64,000 nt of DNA. Source: Gnetum montanum (Eukaryota > Streptophyta > Gnetopsida > Gnetales > Gnetaceae). The notes beneath the pieces were generated by a model. That model was given only the letters and a program-made list of their open reading frames with translations. It made no database searches and had not been told where the DNA came from. The position numbers and the translations under genes were made by a program. This document shows, in pieces, positions 47,736-60,093 of the stretch; positions within the stretch are counted from its first letter, which is position 1, and every line of letters starts with the position of its first letter. The stretch covers positions 7,837 to 71,836 of the forward strand of contig MNCI01038350.1 of the NCBI GenBank assembly GCA_015680685.1. The letters are read 5' to 3'.

Positions 47736-50470
47736 ATTCATCATCATCATCATCCTACCCTTGTCCCAACAAAATGGGGTTAACTATTCTTTTTCATCAT
47801 TCATTTCAATGAATAGCTAGATCTTTCTTTATTTCTAGTTTCTTCAAATCATTTTTTATTGCTTTTTCCCTTGTCTTATTTTTTCTTTCTTTTAGTGGTT
47901 TTCCAAGACCTTGTTTTATAGGTTCATTGTCTAATCTTATTTACACATGTCCCAAATATCAAAGCCACCATTCTTGTCACTTATTTGAAATAGAAGCCAC
48001 TTAAATTCTTTCTCTAATGTTTGTATTATGTAGTTTATCTCTTCTAGTAATGTTCAACATCTATTAAAGCATTTGTATTTCTACCACATTTTTAAACATC
48101 TTTTGTACTACCTAATACTAAAATAATATGGTTGATTATTGTCTTGTAAAATTTCCACTTTAGTTTTATTAGTATTCTTTTATCACATAGAACATCACTA
48201 GCCTATCTCCATTTTGATCATATTGCCTTAATTCTATTTCTTATATCTTTATTTATTTTACCATCTAATTCAAGGATTAATTCTAGGTAGCAAAACTATT
48301 TACAATGAGGAACGTTTTAGCCTTGAATTGTCACCACTATTTCATCACTATTTATCTATCATTAAAATTGCATTTTATATATTTTTTTTACTTGTACTAA
48401 TTTTTTATCCTTTTGATTCTAGAGCATATCCCCACTTCTCCATTTTAGAAGTAATATTTTCATTAGCTATACCCACCAACATAATATCATTTGTAAATAA
48501 CATACATGAAGGGATTTCCTTCCATATTTCCTTGGTTAATTCATTCATAATAATGGTAATGAATCAAGGGCTAATCATAAACACTTGATGTAAATCCACT
48601 ATAACTAGAAAATCATATATTATTCCACAAGCTATTATAATTTGTGGTAATTCCTTCATACATGTCTTGAATCACTTTAATATATTTATGAAGGATGTTT
48701 TTTTCTCTAGAAGACTCACCAAATAATATCTCTAGATACTTTATCATATGCTTTTTCCAAGTCAATGAAGACTGTAGGGATGAGTGGGATAATATGACAT
48801 GAGGATGAATATTTAAAATTTGTCCTTAGATATGAAAAAACTTAAAATATAAGTGACCATGAGTGAACCATAAGTCATGCTATTACAACATGAGTCATGA
48901 TGGTAATAAACATCGAGAGAATTAATTTTTGAAGATTTCACAAGTTGACCATAAGTTGTGGTGATGATCAATGATAAAAATTTGAATTGTTGGATACCAC
49001 TAGATGTGATGATAATCCATGAGTACATTGTGAGTTATGGTGAATTTACTTTATTCTAAATGTTCAACCATGACGCAACCATAAGTTGTAGTTACAATTC
49101 TAGATCATCAACAAGTTAATTAACACTGTGAGTGGACCATAAGCCATGGTAAATTCATGATAATTGAGCAAGAGTGAACCATGGGTTATGATCAAAGAAA
49201 CTCTTACAACTAGAACACCATGAGTCATGATGAGCTTGCAGGTGGAAAAAATGATGCTTTCTCTTCAATTGTTCAACATTTGTTCAACATTTAAAATGTT
49301 TTTAACTAATAATATCATCCAAGAAACTCTAGTATGTTTCATTACTTTCCAAGCTTCTATAGAAATGTTATTTAGTGCAATAGCTTTTCCAATTTTCATT
49401 TTCCATAAGATTGTCTTTACCTCAAAAAAGAAAAGGTCAATAACTAAACTAAAATTTAGTTTTTCTTCTTGGATGTCATCTATTGAGAATTCTTAACTTA
49501 ATAATTTTTAAAAAATAGATTTTCCACCTATTTAAATTTCATTGTCTTTTATCAAAATTATTTGTTTNTTTTATAAATATAATTTTCTTCTTCCTTTATT
49601 TCTAAGTTATCATAAAAGCTATTTAAGTACTTATCTTTAGCTTTGGCTACTGCTATAGTTACCTCCTTTTTATCATTTTGTATATCAACCTATTTTCTTG
49701 GCCACCACTTTCTTATCACTCAAAGTATTTTTCTTTTTATTCTTTTGAATAGCATGTTGCACTTCATCACTCTACCACCATGTCTTCTTTATGATGTATT
49801 TTTACTTTTTATTTCATCCAAATTATTCTTTTCAATAATTTAAATGCAACTCTTCATTTTTCCCTAAATTAAATTTGTAGAGTAATCTAAATTTTAGTGT
49901 ACTTTAATGAAGAAATTATTCTCTAAATAAGGTGAGGTTATCTTCCTTTAAATTTCACCATTTTTGTCCATTTATTTCCTTTTCTTGTGCTACCTTTGAA
50001 GCTTTATATAACTAAATTCAGGACCATTACTTAATGCTGAGTTGAAAGGCATCCTCTAGGTATGATCTTTCAATCTTTGCACATGGTCTAGTTTCTTTCA
50101 CATAGCAAGAAATAATCAATTTTTGGTTTATCCATATCACTTTTATATATGATTAAATATTTTTTTATTTTTTTAAAAATAATTATTTGTAATTCCAAAT
50201 TCATCAACAATTGCAAATTGTAGTAGTAAATCTCCCATTTATTGTTTTCTCCAAATTCAAATCCTCTATGAATCCTTTCATATCCCATGTTCATAGATCT
50301 AACATGATCATTAAAATCCCTTTCAATAAATATGCTTTCTTTCTAGAAAATATTTTGAAGCACCTAATCCATAAAGTCCCAAAAATCTTACTTAATGGAA
50401 TTTTCTAGACCAATTTATGAAGCATATATTCTAATGATATTGATAATCTCATTTTCAAGCATAAGTGTGA
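47736..50470 (-). mobile_element. RTE-type LINE (copy B), disrupted
   Basis: Reads on the - strand from a decayed endonuclease C-terminus (GYERIHRGFEFGENNK near 50,290, IDYFLLCERN) through LFFFEVKTILWKMKIGKAIA and WRESIIF (49,440-49,250), an RT with VFIDLEKAYDKVSRDIIW (near 48,770-48,715), and a tail CCCCATTTTGTTGGGACAAG then ATGATGATGATGATGA. The simple-repeat tail is at 47,736-47,754. Between the WRESIIF block and the FIDLEKAYD block, where about 80 RT codons are expected, lies instead the CATGAGTCATGG repeat cluster. One undetermined base is at 49,568. Confidence 0.75.
48800..49240. repeat. Cluster of CCATGAGTCATGG-like words inside RTE copy B
   Basis: More than ten variants of ACCATAAGTCATGGT, CCATGAGTCATGAT and ACCATGGGTTATGATC at 25-60 bp intervals. 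The cluster replaces part of the RT and resembles 28,640-28,990. It may be a fragment of another element. Confidence 0.6.
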
Positions 50471-53400
50471 AGCCTAAAATTTGGTTATCATAGTAATATA
50501 CTTGTACCATACCATATTATCTTTGATAAATTAACCAACTATGATGACCACTCAATTATAATAATTTTTCCTAAGTAGAAGAGTTTATAACCCTAGCCTA
50601 AATCTTTAGCTTTCTCCCCTTTTTACCTTCTTTCTCTAAGGTAGGCAATGGGTAACATCCTCCTCCTTCCTAGCCTTATGTCAAAGAACATTACATCAAG
50701 CATAAAATTTCTAACTAATGATTGATCATAGCATAAAAATAAAAACCAAATCAAATCAACCTAAGATACCAAAAGGAAAACATATGGTAAAACCATAACC
50801 AAAAGGATAAAAAGAGACTAAAATAGTTAAAGGATGAAATATAATTAACTACACACATACTTGTGTATATAATAATTGAAATTTAAATTAACTAAAATGA
50901 AATATACATAATACATCTGTAAATCTAAAAGTACTCATAAATCATTAATCATAATAAACCTATTCAACTATGCATCATATTTCATAATCCAATACATAAA
51001 ATTTAAAGAGAGATAATTAACTATGTGAATCAACTGTTATACATATATGCCAACAGATGAAGACTATGACTAAAACTATCATAAGCATAAAATCTAGAAA
51101 TTATCAAGGACACTAAACAATCTCCATGGTCCACCTAGCCCTGGTGACCTATAAATATGTTGAGTAAGAAATCTTAGCATCTCTTCTAGCTAAATTGAGA
51201 ACAAGTCTCATGGTAGCAAGGTGATGACATGCTAGTCAACAAACATGTTAGTATGTACAGTAAATCTAAACATCCAAGAGCACACATCAAACATCAATCA
51301 AAAACATCCAACAAATTTAATTAAATCAAACTATCCACTTCACTCATCAACCTACAAAAAAGGATACTAACACACACTACACTCAGTGTTAAATGTATCA
51401 TAGTTATCATGTGTACTTTTTAAAATTTTCAAATTTTAAATGCCAAAATACTATATTCATGGATTTATAAATTTTAGGAAAATATGCAATATTTTGAAAG
51501 AGATATTAAGCTCTAAATTTATGCCTTTGGATTCTGTTTAAACCTATTATAGAAAGAGTAACTATCAATAATTCAATCATGAATTGATCATTCTAAAATA
51601 TTTTTCACTAATTCTTAATTTTTTAAAAAAAGCTAACATTCAAGGGATGATTTGGAAAGATTTCATATTAAGATTAGGTGTAGTTTGAGATATCTTGACC
51701 AATAGGATTTTTCCATAAAATCTAATGTATTTTTAAATAGCAAGAAAAGAATGGCTTATAACCAAGCCAACCTATACTTTTTCTTCAATGATTCCTAATA
51801 GATCTAAAATCTAACATCTAGAGGATTATGTAGTAAAAATTTTAGCTCGATATCTACTATGAAATATCATATATAGACCTTTAAATTTATGCCATAAAAA
51901 TTGATTTGATTCCAAATATCATAAAAAGAATAGCCTATAATTCCTATTCTATTTTAAATTTTAAGACACTTCTTGTTTTGAAATCATAGAAACTTTCCTA
52001 AAGACTTCAAAAATATAAATATCATAGTCTTATAAGATACAACCATTTGATCATTTACTATTGAATCTAATAAATTACTACATAAAATCCTTAAAACCTA
52101 AAATCAACATTATGAAATTATAGCAATTGAACGAGTAGATCAAAGCACCAAGAATCACATAATTCATTCATGTAAAGTAAAACCAAATTCCAAAATCATA
52201 ATTCTCATAGAAATAGAAATGTTACTACAATTCTATTCAAATTAAATAATATCCATTCCTATTGATGTGCACAAAATCCTATTGATCAAAATAAATGGAA
52301 AAGAAATCAAAATTATTCACCTATAACAAGCACAAAAATCCATGCAACACAAGTTGCTCAATCATGGATCTTATGCTACTTATGATTTCAAACTAGCAAA
52401 ATATCCTTGCACCATCATAAGCTCTAAATCCCATAGCACCTCTTCTTCTAGAAATCAAATGTTATGGTGTTTGGATAAAGAGTTGTGGGAATTTTAATGA
52501 AATCATCCAAAAATCAAGTAAAGCAAAAATACATCAATTACCATAACTAACACTACATAGAAAGCAATCTCCTACAATCCTTGTAACTCATGCAACTCCT
52601 CCATCCAAGGAAAGGTTACTCAAATTAATTATAATGCCATAACATAAGCTAACTAATTTAATAAAATACCATAATAATAAAATAAACTAAAATAACACAA
52701 ACTCACATAAAAATAATCCACATACAATTATTAATATCAAACCATGTAACACTTTCATACAAGATTATTCATACAATTAATTGTTAAGCCATGCTATGCC
52801 CACATCAACTCACTTAAATAAATTAATACATAATATCATAGAAAGGCACATGACTAGAATAATGCATTGAAATTGAAATATTACATGGATCATAAAATAT
52901 TAGAAATACATTTAATGTAAAATATATTATGCTAGAAAATATAATTGATCATAGTATAACAAAATGTGACATATTATCCAAACATCACTAAGTACAAAGC
53001 AAGGAGAAAGATACATATCATAGCAAGAACATAAATCTTTACATAATCTATATCCATATAAATAATTTATTACATATAAATTACTATATGTATCATAGTG
53101 CTTTAATTACAACATTACTAAACCTATATGCATAACTCTTATTATAGGTCATACTTAACTAGCACATCTATTTCTAACATATAAAATTCATTAAAGTAAA
53201 AAGTAATTTAATTAGACTTATCAAAATATGTTAATAATATCTAATCACATTATGCTTGCCTAGTAAAGCAATCAAAATATGAATTATGAAGTATCTGTAA
53301 CAATAAAATAAACTATCTATAGTTAACCCACATAATAAAAACACATATTCTTACTCAAAACTTACATAAAAATATTTGAGTTTAACAACTCTAATATAAT

Positions 53401-54839
53401 CAACAAAGAATGAAATACATGATCTCAACTTAAGCACATCAAAAAATATGTTAAAACATAATAATGTTCAACACTGAGCAATATTAGTGCACATCATACA
53501 CATGCCAATGTAGCCTCAATTCCTTGTCAACATCCATGATACCTACCAACTCATTTAACCAAGTTAGTGTATACAGTGAAATATGTAAATATTATAAATG
53601 CATGGCTAACATTTCTTCTGATAGCTATCTCATGTAAGAACCTTCATCTAAATAACACTTACGAGATATCCAAAGTCTATATAGATAGCATAAGCTTAAG
53701 GAACCAAAAATACAAGGTGTTACACAATGCTAATTCTTTATCATTTTAGGGTGTTGGTAATTTTAGTGGTTTTTTATTGAGTATGCCCATGTTTTAAGTT
53801 GAAATATGAAATTTTTATTATTGTACTAACTTCTTTACCCACACCCATCCTTGATGTGGGAACCCTTTTCTACTTTTTATAATATCTAAGTGATGATGTT
53901 ATGCATTGTTTCTAGAGGATAATCTAACAAGCTCTTAGTCATTTACCATAGCAAACAGACCCTATGAATGCTACATATCACATATAGGGAATACCTAGCA
54001 TATGCAAAATTTGAGAAAGAACTCATCTATGAGATTTGATAAGGTTTTACAATTGATTATCAACCTAATGCTAACTCCACTCCTTTTGTATTTGAGCTTG
54101 ATACCAACATTGGTAGGGTTATTAATCACTTAATTTTGTATAGTAATTATCTTTTTCCTTTAATGTATATGATCAATTATTTTAGAAAAGTGAAATACTT
54201 TACATTCAAAAGCAAAAAAAGATCTTCAACCTACTTTTCAAAAGCTCTATATAAATCAAATAATTCACTTGCCTCTTCAACATTTATTCTAATTAATTAA
54301 GAAAATGAAATATGTTTTCATCATCTAAAATCATGCTAGGAAAGGATGTTGAAGAAAATAATGGACCAATAATTGATTTTATAATAGGTTATGTTAGTTT
54401 CAAACTTTTAATACTTCAAGAGAGTAATGTAGTTGTACTAGAGAGTAGGGCTTATTTTAAATGTTACAAAAGCATACTAAATGTCATATACTTAGTGGAT
54501 AACATTTTATTTTTAACATTAGTAAAGAATTTTAAAATTCATAGCAATTGAAAAAAAAATATTGGTAAGATTTTATTTTATGTCTTTTTTGAAATTAGGG
54601 GACGGTCTTGGAATCTAAAGTAATTATAATCAATGTATACCCCAAGAAATATTTTTATGCTTTATGATAGTATTTAATAAGATCCTATTAATAGATTACA
54701 AAGTGCCAAGATGCAATAGAGTCACCTTAGAAAACACAATAAGAAGTTGGCATTTCATGGCTACTTTTAATGTTGACATTGTAAAAGTACTTAAGTATGC
54801 ACTTATTATACCTTTTGTACTTAATTTATGTTAGTTTAT
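50471..54839. other. AT-rich DNA, no supported gene
   Basis: More than 4 kb of strongly A/T-biased sequence with frequent stops in all frames. GGTGTTACA near 53,716 and TGTAACAC near 52,745 resemble LTR termini, but no other evidence supports an LTR. Confidence 0.5.
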
Positions 54840-55025
54840 CTTATGTTTTTTTAAGAATCACATGCACAACCCCATCATGTGTGTTGGAATCCAAAATAAG
54901 TTAAACATAGGTACATCCTAAGATATATAGTCTAATTAAAACTTTATATAACTTAGCATTACCCACCAGAATCAAAACCATGGCCTGGAGTTATCAAATT
55001 ATCTTACCACTAGGCTACCACCACA
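54840..55025 (-). mobile_element. tRNA-derived SINE, copy 2
   Basis: Best-preserved copy. On the - strand box A is GTAGCCTAGTGGTAAGA (TAGCCTAGTGG at 55,017-55,007) and box B GGTTTTGATTCT (54,979-54,968), then GGTAATGCTAAGTTATA and ACTATATATCTTAGGATGTAC, colinear with copy 1. The 3' end is near TTCTTAAAAAAACATAAG. Box B has lost its CG (GGTTCGA to GGTTTTGA), a C-to-T type change. Confidence 0.75.
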
Positions 55026-55845
55026 TTATAATACATTTTTGGTTGCATTATGATCCCTCTTCCAATATATATAAAATAAAATTTCTCTTTTTTAATTTAA
55101 AATTAGCCCTTCAACTATCACGATGATATCACCATAATTCATAACTAATCCATGGTCCCTTACTAAGATCCACAATTTGAACATCCTTGTTCTCAAATGG
55201 TGCTAATGCATAACAAAGATGGTGTCTCTTCATAATTAATCTTGAGATTAGTGTAACAAGAACTGAAAGGGTGTGTTGTAATTAACACCCAAAGAGGCAT
55301 GTTGTAAAAATGGATATGTCTCTTGAGGTAACCTCTCGAGGTTTGACGTAAGTTATTTATACCCTAGCATTAGAGATCATATTAGCATAGAGTTGCGAAG
55401 CTAGTAAAGACAACTAATGGGGGTGCTGGGTGAAGCAAAACAAGAAGAGGACTAGGTGTTGGGTGAAGCAGAACAAGAAGAGGAATGGCCATCACTTGTG
55501 ATGGATTGTAGGCCTAACCATGATGCTAGTTTTGGATTGTCTCTATGGGATAGATGTTGAAGGAAGAAAACCCCAAGCAATACCTAGAGCATGACCCAAA
55601 TACATTATTCTACATCAATAAAGCATTTTTTCTCTTTCATTCTGTATTTACCCTATTATTTTCCTTTTTGACTTAACAATATACAATATATTAAACTTAA
55701 AAAATTAATTAAAATATAACACTATTCATTAGATCAAATATCTTATCTAATTTTGAATAGGCTTCAATGTTGACTTGTGATTTATCAAAGATCTTATGAT
55801 TAATCACAGATTTCTCAATCTATGAATTACTGTGGTGCTCCTAAT
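55026..55845. other. Non-coding DNA 5' of the NB-ARC fragment
   Basis: Holds a 33-bp direct duplication (55,422-55,454 and 55,455-55,487; units share TGGGTGAAGCA and AACAAGAAGAGGA). A poly(A)-signal-like AATAAAGCATTTT lies near 55,617. It may be a solo LTR or an upstream gene region; neither is proven. Confidence 0.4.
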
Positions 55846-55883
55846 CCTAATTAGGAGCAATAGGCCTAATTAGGAGCAACAGG
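55846..55883 (+). repeat. 19-bp tandem duplication with CCTAATTAGG palindrome
   Basis: CCTAATTAGGAGCAATAGG followed at once by CCTAATTAGGAGCAACAGG; one mismatch. Ends 12 bp before the first ATG of the NB-ARC fragment. Confidence 0.8.
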
Positions 55884-55895
55884 CCTTTTTCAATA

Positions 55896-56616
55896 ATGGA
55901 GAAATGGATCAGGTATGTGCCTGAAAATAAAGAGCAAAAGGCAAAAGAAGAGGATAGTACGGATAATGACAACAATGATGACGATGATGGAGAATACCAA
56001 GAAAGCAAATTAGGAAATAAAGAGAAAGATGAGCAGGAAGACGATGATGATGAGGAGCTTGAGCAAGTTCAGGGCATGAAACGGAAGGAAGAAGATTTGT
56101 TGAGGAGGAGGTTGAAGCTGGTGAACCTGGTTTCTCTGGAATCTAAAGCTGATGCCTGTGCCCGAGGAGTGCCACTTCATATGCTTGGAGAATGTTAACA
56201 TTAATTTTTCGTCATGGTCCTTGTGTGATATGTTAAGCATGGGGTTTTTCTTGGACAAGTCCAGCGAACGCAGAATCCTGCTAACTACCAGAAACATGAA
56301 ATCCGTATGGGAAGCCTTGAAACAGGTCTTGACTGAAGATTGTATGTATAACTATGTCTTGTTGAAGCAATCTCAAGAGACATTGAGTGTATCAAAAGAG
56401 ATAGAGATTGTTACAACATGGTCTCTAAAGACACAGGATGAGTTAGAGCAGATTGCAGCAACAGCAATGGGAGATGACACTGTTTGGCACACACTGGTCA
56501 TGCAGAAACTGCCACCAACTTCTTTTGATTCTCAACAGCAACTACAAAGAAAACTGTTTGCAGTGTGCAATGGCATACCAGAATGTGTAGTGATGGTGGC
56601 TAAATTTATTGCTACC
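55896..56616 (+). pseudogene. NB-ARC resistance-gene fragment, 5' part
   Basis: Fragment of a plant intracellular immune receptor of the NB-ARC class. From about 56,113 one frame carries PVPEECHFICLENVN (kinase-2/Walker B position, usually LLVLDDV), SSERRILLTTRNMKS (RNBS-B, usually RILLTTR), LKTQDELEQIAATAMGDD (RNBS-C region) and AVCNGIPECVVMVAKFIAT (GLPL position, reading GIPE). An acidic Asp/Glu-rich stretch precedes it in a different frame (55,896-56,190), so a frameshift or an intron lies between. P-loop and N-terminal domain are not seen. At 56,617 the frame runs into the LTR of E4 and resumes in frame at 61,914. Base composition is clearly richer in G+C than the surroundings, as expected for an exon. 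Confidence 0.72.
56612..56616 (+). repeat. E4 target-site duplication, left
   Basis: CTACC; the matching copy is 61,909-61,913. Removing the element and one copy restores the NB-ARC reading frame across the junction. Confidence 0.85.
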
Positions 56617-57166
56617 TATTGGGGCCAACCTCACCCATGCTAGGCATAGGGCCTTGACCAACAGTAATATATACTGTGAATTCCAAATAAAATGTTTTTT
56701 TTTCAAAAAAGGTTAAAAAAAATAAGCCTTAAGTTTTATGGTTCATGTTGAAATACTTTTTTTTTTGTTTCTTAACATTTTCTTTATTTTCTTTTTATGT
56801 TTCTTTTTTTTTAGAAAAAAAAATTATTATCATTTTTTTTACTATTTGTTTTATTTTTGCGTCTCTATTTTCAGTTTTATTGCTATATTTTAGTTTCATT
56901 TTCAAATCTCCAAATTTATATTCTACCAATCCTTTTTTTAATTTGTTTTTCTGAAATTTAATTGAGGTGATTTAAATCATTTTTCTTTTAATTTACTTTT
57001 CTCAAATTTTGTAGTTTCAATTTTACTTTTAAAAATAAAAATAATAAAAATATAGCATTCAAATATTTTTTTTTCCATTTTCTTTAATTTTCACAGTTTA
57101 TTAGTATTTTACATTTCCTGTTATTTTTCATTTTATAAGTAACTCTTCTTACGAAATATCTCAACA
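56617..57166 (+). repeat. E4 5' LTR, incomplete and rearranged
   Basis: First ~105 bp match the 3' LTR (TTGGGGCCAACCTCACCC; CATAGGGCCTTGACCAA; TTCAAAAAAGGTTAAAAAA), with a 28-bp insertion. Next comes a 34-bp segment in opposite orientation to the 3' LTR (56,723-56,756). After that the resemblance is lost: the G+C-rich U3 and TATA region of the 3' LTR is not present. CTCAACA at 57,160-57,166 may be the end, by analogy with CATCAACA at 61,901-61,908. Confidence 0.55.
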
Positions 57167-57276
57167 AAGAACTCACACTCCTACCCCTAGTCAAATAGCT
57201 ACTCATCAATTTACTTTGAGAAAACAACGAGCTTCACTTTTTCTAAGTTCAATTCCTAAAAAAACCTCGGACTAAG

Positions 57277-58498
57277 ATGGCATCCCATCAATCCCTGGCT
57301 CCCTTAGTAAGAAACCCTTTGAACTTTCATAATTATCATGACATACCAAAATCCCTTCAAAACATAAACTTGTTCTTCGATCCTACAACCCCTACAAATG
57401 ATGCCCGCCAACACATACAATATTTTGAAACTTTATTAGGGATCCACAACATTATACATAATAATGTGGCATGCAGGGTGTTTGTAACAACATTTAGGAC
57501 CAAAGCAACCTAATGGTTCTTAATGCTTCTTGATGCTTCTATTAACACATGGCAAGAATTTAAAAACAAGTTTTTTAATCAATTTGACAAATTCACAAGC
57601 CCTGCTATCACATCAAGCAATTTTACCAGCCTAAGAAAGCTACCTGGGGAAAATGTTAGGAATTATAATCTTAGATTCCTTCATCAACTAGCCTATGTGT
57701 CAAATGAGATGCGACCACAACCAAATGGTATCCTCAACTTTTATCTCTCTACTATTGATCCATTCTTCACTTATGCTATCAAATCTGATCCCAACATAAT
57801 GAAAAATATAGGGTGTGATGTCAAAAGCTGTGAAATTAGAGCAAATAACCCTTATGAACAGTATCCAAACCCAATTTGGAATGATGAGTGTTAATAACCC
57901 TATGCAATCAAACCCACTCCTACCAACTTTTCAAACGTCTAATGTTATGCCTCAAGTTGTTTCTCCCTTTCAAGCAACTCAACCTTTAAGTAATTACTCA
58001 CAAGGCCTCATGTCATCTTCACTCTTACCATCCAACACTGGTTTGAATGATGACCAATCAAAAGCTTTGATTCAATCCATTATCAACCCAAATGGGACAT
58101 CAAATTCTGTTGAACCACCAACCCAAACTCAAAATCAGATGACCCAAATACTCACTTCACTACAAAAACTATCCAATGAAGTGGTTGAGCTAAAGAGAAA
58201 CAATAACAAAAGCCCTATACAACCAGAAAAACCAAGTGTATCAATCAATGATGATTATTGTCGTCTTCATAATACGAGGCAACATTCTGAAAAGACTTGT
58301 CCTCAATTCATGGCATTGTATGGTGACAATACCCAAGGGCAACAAAATGGAAAAACCCCTATCATGGTCCTTAATGTACTTCATGAGACAAACAATGAAG
58401 AGGTTTCCTCATTAGAACAAGTTATGGTAGGTGACCCTAACCCACAACACACTCACTACTGCAAAATTAGTGACATTATGAATGCTACACAACAATAA
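57277..58498 (+). pseudogene. E4 gag
   Basis: Starts MASHQSLAPLVRNPLNFHNY at 57,277. The capsid core has HIQYFETLLGIHNI, INTWQEFKNKFFNQFDKF, LRKLPGENVRNYNLRFLHQL, as in plant Ty3 gag (usual order: W..F...F...F, then L.Q...E....Y..RF). One stop after RTKAT (57,511) and one frame change near 57,815-57,890 separate three open parts. The C-terminal zinc motif is YCRLHNTRQHSEKTCPQF (58,256-58,309), a C-H-H-C type common in plant Ty3 gags. Nearly intact compared with the other gags here. Confidence 0.75.
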
Positions 58499-58669
58499 AC
58501 TAGGAACAATTCCTATACACCTCCAAACAGAAGAGCTCCTAGTCAAAATAATGCAAACAACCAATTCGGGTCATCCCAAGTAATTGCCCCACAATGACCA
58601 AACCCCCCATCTATACTTAGAAGAGTTCCATCTCAACAAGAAGCCAAAGATGAACATAAGAATTATGAT

Positions 58670-59286
58670 TTGGTTGAGGACTTAAAAAGAGTTAAAGCCA
58701 ACATTTTGATGTATGACCTCCTACACTTTAATGAAATGAAAGAAGTGATTTGGGATATGGTTCATATACTTGTAGCCCAAAGAGAAAAATCCCGAATTCC
58801 TGAAGGGCAAGTTCACTTTGCAAAAAGTCATAACACATTATCAGTACAAAACGTGAATAATTCCATGTCTAGCAAAAAAGACCATCCCCCTTTCCTAACC
58901 TCTTTGATTATTTTAGGAAAGAATATGCATAACTGTTTAATGGATTCCAGTGCAACTGTTAGTACGCTTTAGGATCACAAATGATACCACAAACTAAAAG
59001 TGTGATTCAACTCAATGGATCTAACGTACCTATGGTAGGGCTATTAAAAGGAGTAAAAGTACAACTTAAGCAATACCCTACATTTACATGTTATATGGAT
59101 ATCCTAGTAGTTGACCTGAAACCCACATATGGTGTGCTCTTATCTAGGACTTTTGGAGCTAAGTTTGGGGGCTTCTTTAGGTTAGATTTCTCGGAATTAT
59201 TGATCCCTATCAAAGGAAAATCTGAATACATGACTATACCCCAAGAACCCTTCTACAAACAAGTAGTAACAACCTTGAATCAATAA
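58670..59286 (+). pseudogene. E4 protease
   Basis: The lead-in DLVEDLKRVKANILMYDLL and PPFLTSLIILGKNMHNCL are followed by the active-site segment MDSSATVSTL, where DSGAS is expected, so the Gly reads Ser. A TAG at 58,970 comes next. The second half (58,981-59,286) has GVKVQLKQYPTFTCYMDILV and PTYGVLLSRTFGAKFGG, the usual C-terminal protease signature. The enzyme would be inactive because of the stop and active-site change. Confidence 0.72.
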
Positions 59287-59289
59287 AAT

Positions 59290-60093
59290 CAATCTTTGGA
59301 AGATCGAAATACTAATCTTTATGTTGGGGTTATTGAGGTTAAATGTAGTGAACGTGTTGAAAATGACTATGTGAATGTAGCTACAAAAAATCCTATCTCT
59401 TATGCAGATCCCATCCAATCGTATCAAAGTTCTAGAGAAGGTAAAAAAACTATGGAGATACCTTGCCTTATCAACAACACGATGGATTTTGTCTAAGTGA
59501 TCCACCACCTTTAGGGGAAGACAAAGATATAAATAAGACCTTACCTCTTAAAACATTTGAAGGTGTGCTAAATTTTAACAACACATCCATGGAACATTCT
59601 CCTAGAAAAGCTATATCCGATGGCCCACCAAAACCTAGACCTATCATTGAAACTTATATTAAAGAAAAACTTTATAGAAAACGATCAAGCAAGATAAGTG
59701 TAGGTCTTGATTTTCATAATCTTAAACATCAACAAATTGTCAAGAGATGGTTTGATAAAAAAACATCTAGCTAAAAATTTTCAAGTAGGTGATCTAGTCC
59801 TTAAGAGAGATAGAGCATCTAGTCAAACTGGCCCTCAAACTAAGTTTTCACCTATGTGGTCAAGTCCATTCCAAATTGTAGACATCACTGCCCCAAATGT
59901 GTTCAAGGTTGCTGATTTACAAGGATATAGGTTGAATAGGAATTTTAATGCATTTCTTTTGAAGTATTTCTACTTAGGTACCCCACGTGGGCACTTGTTA
60001 GATTCTCCTTTTTCTTTGCATTTCATTTGTATACAGTTGCTTTTCCATATTTTCTTTCATTTTCATCATTTCTTTCTTAGCATATTGTTTTGA
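59290..60093 (+). pseudogene. E4 pol remnant ending in integrase C-terminal domain
   Basis: After short, unassigned frames (59,296-59,640) the sequence reads QIVKRWFDKKTSS and, after a one-base frame change near 59,772, AKNFQVGDLVLKRDRAS, SPMWSSPFQIVDITAPNVFK and ADLQGYRLNRNFNAFLLKYF. This is the GPF/Y-type integrase tail of plant Ty3 elements. The RT, RNase H and integrase catalytic core are deleted. The tail is followed by a T-rich 3' UTR. Confidence 0.75.

Noticed and set aside
52745-53724. Possible solo LTR with TGTAACAC...GGTGTTACA ends
   Set aside because: The flanking 5-bp words do not match (AACCA and CAATG), no polypurine tract or primer-binding site is visible, and short palindromic ends are easily found in AT-rich DNA.
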